From an uncultured Clostridia bacterium (GTDB lineage Bacteria > Bacillota > Clostridia > Christensenellales > Aristaeellaceae), in contig CAKTXZ010000006.1 in assembly GCA_934632155.1 (NCBI GenBank), positions 1 to 64,000 of the forward strand: DNA of 64,000 nucleotides. Reading direction: 5' to 3'. The stretch's first letter is position 1. Each line of letters starts with the position of its first letter. The notes beneath the pieces are model-generated. The model had not been told where the DNA came from and ran no database searches. It worked only from the letters and a program-made list of their open reading frames with translations. This document shows positions 58,298-64,000 of this stretch, piece by piece. The position numbers were made by a program, and so were the translations under genes.

Positions 58298-59580
58298 ATG
58301 CACTTCCTGATGTAAGGCCGGTTGATTTCAAACAGCTCGTCGTTAATCCTCTGTGCCGCAACGGTCGAATTGACCACCGGGTCGCAAAGCAGCGCCTGAT
58401 AGGCGATTTCCTTAGAACCGGTTGCAGCCGCCAGCACGGAAAGGCGCTGCGCGGAAACCTGATTATTCATCAGGCCAATCACGCCCTCGGGCAGCGCTGG
58501 CGGCATCACCCGGCGAACGCCGCTGCCATCGGCAAAAACGGGAATCTCAACCGCCACATCGTCCGGCAAGCGGCCAATCGCACCGTCGTTTTTCACAATG
58601 GCGGAAGGAATCATCGTAGGAACGTCATAGTAGATGGCGCAAATCAGCTCGACGGCCTTTTCGCCAGAGGGCGACAGCCACGCCTTCGCATCGCGTTCGC
58701 CGCGAATCACTTCCTCGATTTCAGTGCGCATCCGCGTCCGCTCCTGCTCATCCCATACAAAATCATAACCGTGCTCGCCCGCCTCATACCCATAAGCCTG
58801 ATATTCTCCTAAATGATCGTCCGAACAGGTGGGATACAGCCCAAAGGCGTGCAGCATTTTGCGCACATAGGGCATAAACGCAGGATCGAAGACAGTCTCC
58901 TTTTCTCGGAACTCGGGATAGAGATCGGCTCCGCTGCCCTTTTCGCGAATGTCCGTTACCCATTGGAAATGGTTCATGCCCGCCGCCTGAATTTCAATTT
59001 CCTCCGCGTCGCGTCCCAGAATGTGGGCGATCTGATCCTGCGCCATAAAGATGCCGTGGCAAAGTCCCAGGCACTTGATGCTCGTATACTGGTTTACGCC
59101 CAGCACGATGCGACTCTCAGGATTGGAAAAGTTGAAAAGATAAGCGTTCGGGCAAAGGCGCTCCATGTCGCGCGCAATCTCCAGCAGCACGGGCAGCGTG
59201 CGCATGGTGAAATAAAGCGCGCCAGGCCCGCCGTTTTCGCCCAAGCAATGGCGCAGACCGTGCTTGATGGGCACCTGAAAATCATGCCTCCACAGCTCGC
59301 ACCGCTCAATAGCCAGCGAGTTGATCACAAAATCCGCCTCAGGCAACGCCTCCAAACGATCCGTCGTTTTCAGAATGGCGAGATGCTTTCCCGCCGCTTC
59401 GTTCATGCGCAGCGCCAGCCTATACATCCTTTCCAAATTCTCCTCATCGATATCCACAAGATACAGCCGCGCGTCCTGAATCAGAGGATGGGAAAAAATA
59501 TCCCGGAAGGTCGGCAGGCCAAAGGACATGCTCCCCGCGCCGATGAACACAATCTTCATTTCTTTTGTTTGCCGCTTCAT
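58294..59580 (-). CDS. Glycoside hydrolase family 4 (NAD+-dependent)
   Basis: A 428-aa GH4 enzyme, using NAD+ and a divalent metal to cleave glycosides by transient oxidation of C3. The N-terminal Rossmann fold has KIVFIGAGSMSFGLPTFRDI. NFSNPES, LGLCHGIFM (metal-binding Cys-His) and AGMNHFQWV (second metal His) are the diagnostic motifs, and PTCSDDHLGEYQAYGYE follows. Family members act on alpha- or beta-glycosides, galacturonides, glucuronides or their 6-phosphates. With nagB downstream a glucosamine- or N-acetylglucosamine-containing substrate is possible. GGGAG precedes the ATG. Confidence 0.92.
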   Translation of the reverse strand: MKRQTKEMKIVFIGAGSMSFGLPTFRDIFSHPLIQDARLYLVDIDEENLERMYRLALRMNEAAGKHLAILKTTDRLEALPEADFVINSLAIERCELWRHDFQVPIKHGLRHCLGENGGPGALYFTMRTLPVLLEIARDMERLCPNAYLFNFSNPESRIVLGVNQYTSIKCLGLCHGIFMAQDQIAHILGRDAEEIEIQAAGMNHFQWVTDIREKGSGADLYPEFREKETVFDPAFMPYVRKMLHAFGLYPTCSDDHLGEYQAYGYEAGEHGYDFVWDEQERTRMRTEIEEVIRGERDAKAWLSPSGEKAVELICAIYYDVPTMIPSAIVKNDGAIGRLPDDVAVEIPVFADGSGVRRVMPPALPEGVIGLMNNQVSAQRLSVLAAATGSKEIAYQALLCDPVVNSTVAAQRINDELFEINRPYIRKCI

Positions 59581-59604
59581 TTTCTTTTCTCCCTTTCTTT
59601 GTTG

Positions 59605-61527
59605 TTAAGCCATTCGGAAATCCAGCGCTTCAGGCAAATGCAGCTGCGCCCTTTCTCCTTTTTCCGTGCGCTTGCTTTGAATATAAAACCATAGATCGCT
59701 CAGCCATTCCATCCCCTCACGCTGGTCGAACACCTGCAGCGCGCCCCCCTCGGTCAGGATCGCTTCCGCCTCGTTCAGCCGTCCCAGCCGCGCCAGCGCC
59801 CGCGCCTCCTCGCAGCGCACGTGGCCGTCCCTGCGCGCCTCGGGTTTCATCGCCGCGAGGACGTCAAGCGCCGCCTGATGCCTGCCTGCGTCGTTGAGGA
59901 TTATCATTAGCTCCCGGTCGAATTCCAAATAACCGCCAAGCGCCGGGAACGCTTCCAACGCCAATTGCGCCCCGCGCTCGTTCCTTTCCAGATGATAGGC
60001 AACAGCCAGCGCATACAGCGCCAACGGCACCGCCTCCGCCGCGCGCGTCAGCCGGGCAAAATAGCGCGTATCGCCGCGATACATCAGGTTCAGCCCGATC
60101 TGATAATCGGTATACGGACTCGGCTCTGCCTCCTCCAGTCGCTTCAACCACGCGTCCGAAATCATGTAGGATACGTCCTCGAGCCGCTCAGGAGCAGGAA
60201 GCGTCGCCTCCTCCAGCAGCGTTTTCCATGGAAGCTGGGCCTCCCCAAGCGCTGCAAAGCCCAAATGCGGCTCGAATTCCGCCCCGCGCGCCATGCGCTC
60301 CAGCGTCGCCCACGCCCCCGGCGCAGCCAGCTGAAGCGGCGGCGCGGTCACATGAGCCAGCGGCCGCGTTCGCACCAGAAGGTCTTCCAAATACGCCGCG
60401 TCCACCTTTTCCGCAATCGCCCCTTCGGCAGCCGCCTGCGCGTCTGCGTAGTTGCCCATCGCCGTTTCTGGCGAAAGTCTCAGCCCACCGTAGGCCTCCA
60501 TCCATTCCCAGGCCGCGTTGGGCGGCATCGGAATGCACTCGTACTGCGTCTGGTTCACGCCCGCCTGAATCTCGATATACGGGCCGGCCTTATCTGTCAG
60601 CCAGCGCTGCCAGTTTCGCCCGCCTGGCGCGCTGCCCCATGCAAAAAGCTTGCGCCCGCGCTGGCGTGATGTGGACGTTTGGAACATTCCGCGCCCGGTT
60701 TCATCCACACAGGCCTCGTATTTTCTCTGTCCGTCCGCAATTTTGTAAAAATAATCCGTCGCCGCGTGACAATGTGCCGGATAGGTCACGTCGATCCCCT
60801 GTGCATTGACAGGCACTTGGCATTTCCCGATGCCGTTGATATCGCTGACATAGGCGCTGTCCGCCGGAACGATCACACGTGAGCGTGTGGTCTGCGGCAC
60901 GGCGATATTACTGAACCAGTACATAGGCACAGTATGATTGTTGATATTCTTGATGCGCATGCGGCAAAGCAGTGCGCGGCTGTCGTCGGGCAGCAGAAAA
61001 TCCATCTGATAAACGACCTCGCGAATACGCTCATAGGCATACATCCGCAGCGCCGTCATGCCTTGCCATTCCACAAACGCAACGTTCATCGGCGCGCAGG
61101 CAAAGGGCGTGTGCCCGATCATGCCAATATTCCATTCCACGCCGCCGGACGTCCACGCATTGCAAAGCGCCAGATTGCACGGGCGAAGCACATCGTTCAC
61201 ATAGAGCAGTTCGCGCCCCTCGGCTTTGTCATAAAGCGACCAAAGCTTACCGCCAAGGCTGGGAACAAACTCCGCACGCAGGCAGGCGTTTTCCAGCACC
61301 GCCGTTTCGATCTCCGTCGGTTCCTCCGCCCTGTCGTAGCGGCATTTCATAGCATAGGGCATGATGTTTGGAATGCGCCCAACGTCGTAAAACACCTCGT
61401 CGTATTCATCCAGATCGCGCCGTTTGTCCGTTTGGACATTCTTTGGGGGAAAAATGGAGGGCAGCACGCTGTCGGGGCCAAAGTGCGCCGACCGAATCAC
61501 CAGCGTGGAAAAATATGGCTTTGCCAT
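59605..61527 (-). CDS. DUF5107 domain protein (second, shorter)
   Basis: A 640-aa cytoplasmic protein homologous in layout to the 1059-aa protein: a DUF5107 domain (residues about 40-380; FVPSLGGKLWSLYDKAEGRELLYVNDV, CNAWTSGGVEWNIGMIGHTP, MYWFSNIAVP, KLFAWG) followed by a shorter helical, TPR-like region (RYFARLTRAAEAVPLALYALAVAYHLERNERGAQLALEAF). No signal peptide. Its start codon immediately follows the GH16 stop, so the two are translationally coupled. Its occurrence in a second carbohydrate operon suggests an enzymatic or scaffold role in oligosaccharide breakdown, currently undefined. Confidence 0.86.
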   Translation of the reverse strand: MAKPYFSTLVIRSAHFGPDSVLPSIFPPKNVQTDKRRDLDEYDEVFYDVGRIPNIMPYAMKCRYDRAEEPTEIETAVLENACLRAEFVPSLGGKLWSLYDKAEGRELLYVNDVLRPCNLALCNAWTSGGVEWNIGMIGHTPFACAPMNVAFVEWQGMTALRMYAYERIREVVYQMDFLLPDDSRALLCRMRIKNINNHTVPMYWFSNIAVPQTTRSRVIVPADSAYVSDINGIGKCQVPVNAQGIDVTYPAHCHAATDYFYKIADGQRKYEACVDETGRGMFQTSTSRQRGRKLFAWGSAPGGRNWQRWLTDKAGPYIEIQAGVNQTQYECIPMPPNAAWEWMEAYGGLRLSPETAMGNYADAQAAAEGAIAEKVDAAYLEDLLVRTRPLAHVTAPPLQLAAPGAWATLERMARGAEFEPHLGFAALGEAQLPWKTLLEEATLPAPERLEDVSYMISDAWLKRLEEAEPSPYTDYQIGLNLMYRGDTRYFARLTRAAEAVPLALYALAVAYHLERNERGAQLALEAFPALGGYLEFDRELMIILNDAGRHQAALDVLAAMKPEARRDGHVRCEEARALARLGRLNEAEAILTEGGALQVFDQREGMEWLSDLWFYIQSKRTEKGERAQLHLPEALDFRMA

Positions 61528-62262
61528 TTATTCACTCGTCCTTTCATATACGCGCACAGCACGCACGCGCATTTCCCACGGCAGAGTGGCATCGTCAATC
61601 TCGCCGCCCCAGAAGCCGCCCGCCGCAATATTCAAAATCAAATGAAAGGGCTTGTCAAAGGGCCAACCCGCCTCGTCTCCGTCCCTGTCGGCTTTACGAA
61701 AGACCGCAGCCGCCCGCTCGTCGAAATAGAAGGCGATTTGCCGGTCATCCCATTCCATAGCATACTGATGATAACCGTCGCTCACACCCTGCAGCCTTTC
61801 AAAATGCGTCATCTGTGTTCCGATGATATGATTATACTTTTCGGTGTGCAGGCTTACATGAACTTGATCCTGATTCCACCCCACATGCTCCATCACGTCG
61901 ATCTCACCGCACAGCGGCCATGGCTTGCCGGCATAAATCGCGTCCGGCAGCATCCAGATTGCCGGCCACGAGCCCTTGCCGCGCGGAAGCTTGGCCTCAA
62001 TTTCAAAGCGCCCGTACCGCCATGACGCATGGCCAAACGTCGTCAGGCGGGCGGATGTATAGCCCGTTTCACGGCTGCCCAGTGCGCGGAGAATCAATTC
62101 GCCATCCCGCACAAAAGCGTTCTCAAGGCTGTCCGTATAGCATTGCCTCTCCTGGTTGCCCCAGCCGCCCGCGCCAAGCTGCTGCGTCCATAGGTCCGGG
62201 TTGGGGCGGCCGTTTACCGAAAAATCATCCTGCCATATCAGCCGCCATCCTTCGTCGCTCAT
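61528..62262 (-). CDS. Glycoside hydrolase family 16 (cytoplasmic)
   Basis: A 244-aa jelly-roll beta-glycanase. The catalytic motif GEIDVMEHVG carries the nucleophile Glu 120, the helper Asp 122 and the acid/base Glu 125. Other family text: YGRFEIEAKLPRGKGSWPAIWML and GGWGNQERQCYTD. GH16 enzymes cut beta-1,3/1,4-glucans, agarose, carrageenan, porphyran or related polymers. There is no signal peptide, which is unusual for a polymer-degrading enzyme and points to imported oligosaccharides. AAAGGAGG precedes the ATG at 62262. Confidence 0.93.
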   Translation of the reverse strand: MSDEGWRLIWQDDFSVNGRPNPDLWTQQLGAGGWGNQERQCYTDSLENAFVRDGELILRALGSRETGYTSARLTTFGHASWRYGRFEIEAKLPRGKGSWPAIWMLPDAIYAGKPWPLCGEIDVMEHVGWNQDQVHVSLHTEKYNHIIGTQMTHFERLQGVSDGYHQYAMEWDDRQIAFYFDERAAAVFRKADRDGDEAGWPFDKPFHLILNIAAGGFWGGEIDDATLPWEMRVRAVRVYERTSE

Positions 62263-62288
62263 CGCTTTTCCTCCTTTAGAAAATCGTA

Positions 62289-63224
62289 TCACTCGCCCGT
62301 AATGCCCGTTCGCTCTACCCCCTCGATAAAGCGGCGCTGCAAGAACGCGTAAAGAATCATGAGCGGTAAAATGGTCAGAAACGTGCCTGCCATGCGGATG
62401 CTTTCGTTCAAACGGTTGCCCGTCTCGCCGCTTTTCACTGGGTTTTGGGTGGAAAACTCATTTACAAAGCCCATCAGCCGCATGGGCAGCGTCTTGATGA
62501 ACTCGCCGTAGAAAATGCCCGCCTGATAGGTTTCATTCCAGTACCATACAAACGAAAACAGAAAGGAAACCACGATCACAGATGCGCACATGGGCAGCGC
62601 GATGCGCACAAACGTGCGTAGGCGTCCCGCGCCGTCAATCTGCGCTGCTTCGTCCATGGAGCGCGGGTTCGCATGAAACGCCTGATAAAACAGCAGCACG
62701 AATACCGCGCTTTTCAACCCTTGCCCCAGAAAAGCCGGAATCAGCGATGGAAACACGGTGTTTTTCATGCCGTAACGAAAGAACATCAACGATTTGGGAA
62801 TCAGCGTTACCTGCGATGGCACAATGAAAGTCAGCGCCACCAGTGCGAAGAGCGCCTTCTGACCTGGAACGTCGAAACGCTCGAGGCCATAGGCGGTAAT
62901 CGCGCAGCTGGCCGTCTGCAATACGGCGCATGCGAACGAAATACCCACCGAAATCATCAGTGAATCCGGCAGATGCAACACCCGCCACGCCTTTTGATAA
63001 TTCTCCAGCGTCCATTTGTTAGGAACCCAGCGTACCGTCGGGTTCACCAAATCCTCCACCGACATCATCGACAGCGACGTCATATACAGCAGCGGGTAGA
63101 GAAACACATAGCCCATCCCGATGAGCACGGCGTAAATCGCCAGCATCTGCAGAAGCGATAATTTCTCTCCCTTCCCCGATACCAGCCGAAACCGCAGATA
63201 TGCGGCGTTTTTTTTCAGCGTCAT
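62289..63224 (-). CDS. Carbohydrate ABC transporter permease (MalG type)
   Basis: A 311-aa inner-membrane permease of the binding-protein-dependent type. Six hydrophobic helices are visible, and the EAA loop is present as DEAAQIDGAGRLRTFVRIALPM, which contacts the ATPase. It ends with LQRRFIEGVERTGITGE, a common MalG-like tail. A GGGAGAAGGG site lies before the ATG at 63224. It starts 4 bp inside the end of the first permease gene and is followed by the GH16 gene. The ATPase is not in the window; a shared MsmX-like ATPase is usual in Firmicutes. Confidence 0.92.
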   Translation of the reverse strand: MTLKKNAAYLRFRLVSGKGEKLSLLQMLAIYAVLIGMGYVFLYPLLYMTSLSMMSVEDLVNPTVRWVPNKWTLENYQKAWRVLHLPDSLMISVGISFACAVLQTASCAITAYGLERFDVPGQKALFALVALTFIVPSQVTLIPKSLMFFRYGMKNTVFPSLIPAFLGQGLKSAVFVLLFYQAFHANPRSMDEAAQIDGAGRLRTFVRIALPMCASVIVVSFLFSFVWYWNETYQAGIFYGEFIKTLPMRLMGFVNEFSTQNPVKSGETGNRLNESIRMAGTFLTILPLMILYAFLQRRFIEGVERTGITGE

Positions 63225-64000
63225 ACGCCCTTCTCCCTTCTTGGCCTGAACACAGCGTAGCACAGCAAAAGCAGCAGGATTTGAATGCCGAAGAACAGCC
63301 ATGATATCGCCGCAGAATAGCTATAGATCACATTGGCTGAAAACATCTTGGCCGCAATCAGCTTGCTGACCTCCGTGCCGGTAAAGGTGGACATCTCCAC
63401 CACCGTATAAATCGCGTTTACCAGCATATAGGGCTTGATGTAGGGCAGGGTTATTTTCCAGAAAATTTCCCATTGACTCGCGCCGTCAATCTGCGCCGCC
63501 TCAAAGATCGGGCGGCCGATCTTTTGCAGCCCGGAAAGGTAAATCAGCGTCTGCACGCCGGAAAACCACAAAATCAGCACGATATTTTGAATCACATAGG
63601 TCAGCGGCCCTGATACCGGGCCGGGCAGCCGCGCAATCAGCCGATAAAACATATAGGACTGCGGCGAGCCGATGGTAGCGGCATTGTTGGCGATGAATTC
63701 ATTGATAACCGGGCCGGAAATGATAATTACCGGGAAGAAGAAAACCGTTCGAAACAGCCCACGGCACGGGTAGCGATTGTTCAGCAGTACGGCGATTATC
63801 AGCGACACAACAACAATCACCGGCAGCGAATAAACCACAAACCGCAGCGTTGATCCCAGCGCTTCCAGAAATTCCGCGTCGGAAAAAAGCACCTCCTTAT
63901 ACCAATACAGGCCCGCGCGGGCCGTTTCAATGCCCTGAATGCCGACCTTCACCCGCTGAAAGCTCAAAAACAGGGAATACGCCATGGGATAGAGCGTAAT
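63221..64000 (-). CDS. Carbohydrate ABC transporter permease (MalF/UgpA type), partial
   Basis: The open frame runs to the window edge, so only the C-terminal 260 or so residues are visible; the coding text upstream of the internal ATG at 63985 (ITLYP-MAYSLFLSF) shows that this ATG is not the true start. Transmembrane helices include VVYSLPVIVVVSLIIAVLL, TVFFFPVIIISGPVI and LLLLLCYAVF. The EAA loop is EAAQIDGASQWEIFWKITLPY. It is the partner of the MalG-type permease, overlapping it by 4 bp. A sugar-binding protein gene is expected further upstream on the minus strand. Confidence 0.9.
   Translation of the reverse strand: MTLYPMAYSLFLSFQRVKVGIQGIETARAGLYWYKEVLFSDAEFLEALGSTLRFVVYSLPVIVVVSLIIAVLLNNRYPCRGLFRTVFFFPVIIISGPVINEFIANNAATIGSPQSYMFYRLIARLPGPVSGPLTYVIQNIVLILWFSGVQTLIYLSGLQKIGRPIFEAAQIDGASQWEIFWKITLPYIKPYMLVNAIYTVVEMSTFTGTEVSKLIAAKMFSANVIYSYSAAISWLFFGIQILLLLLCYAVFRPRREKGV

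Noticed and set aside
1..64000. tRNA, rRNA, insertion sequence, phage or attachment sites
   Set aside because: No cloverleaf-like tRNA sequence, transposase, integrase or flanking repeats were seen by eye. Short or divergent elements could still be missed.

Overview
The window is GC-rich DNA from an endospore-forming Gram-positive bacterium. A complete spoVA operon (spoVAA-AB-AC-AD-AE) and a spo0A gene place it in the Firmicutes. The gene content (SMC/FtsY/RNase III/AcpP/PlsX block, secreted repeat proteins, ABC sugar permeases and several glycan hydrolases) suggests a gut-type Clostridia member. The order-level placement is inference; no 16S or tRNA gene is present to test it. Nothing looks like a phage, insertion sequence, CRISPR array or integrative element, and the window reads as chromosome.

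Layout. 1-4.7 kb: two secreted or surface proteins on the minus strand, one a giant repeat protein cut by the window edge. 5.5-8.5 kb: spoVA operon with a candidate forespore sigma-G promoter. 8.6-12.3 kb: two AraC regulators divergent from a sugar isomerase/oxidoreductase pair. 12.5-18.7 kb: a secreted GH3 enzyme, a small membrane-protein pair divergent from an XRE regulator with tandem operators, an ATP-grasp enzyme, and a wall-associated protein with a long Thr/Pro/Glu/Gln repeat. 18.9-21.3 kb: DUF5665-lspA-rluD-tlyA. 21.6-28.1 kb: aspartate kinase, an unrecognised 707-aa protein coupled to a TrmH-type methylase, a pentapeptide-repeat protein and murC. 28.3-34.1 kb: L-serine dehydratase subunits, ddl, a membrane-anchored murF-like gene, an alpha/beta hydrolase and a GNAT enzyme. 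34.2-40.7 kb: plsX-acpP-rnc-smc-ftsY. 40.9-44.2 kb: glycosyltransferase, spo0A and an unknown protein.

44.4-64 kb is a carbohydrate region. The first part holds an aldose epimerase, a 1059-aa DUF5107-TPR protein, an unusual sensor/regulator with its HTH at the C-terminus, and a GH78 rhamnosidase. After a three-gene membrane glycosylation-type operon on the plus strand comes a tightly packed minus-strand operon of at least eight genes: two ABC permeases, GH16, a second DUF5107-TPR protein, GH4, nagB, a ROK kinase and a ROK regulator. Several junctions are 4-bp overlaps, so import, intracellular hydrolysis, amino-sugar deamination and phosphorylation are probably co-expressed.

The best candidates for something undescribed are the two DUF5107-TPR proteins embedded in otherwise cytoplasmic glycan-processing loci, the sensor with inverted domain order facing a near-consensus antisense promoter, the Spo0A-linked unknown protein, and the 707-aa unknown protein.
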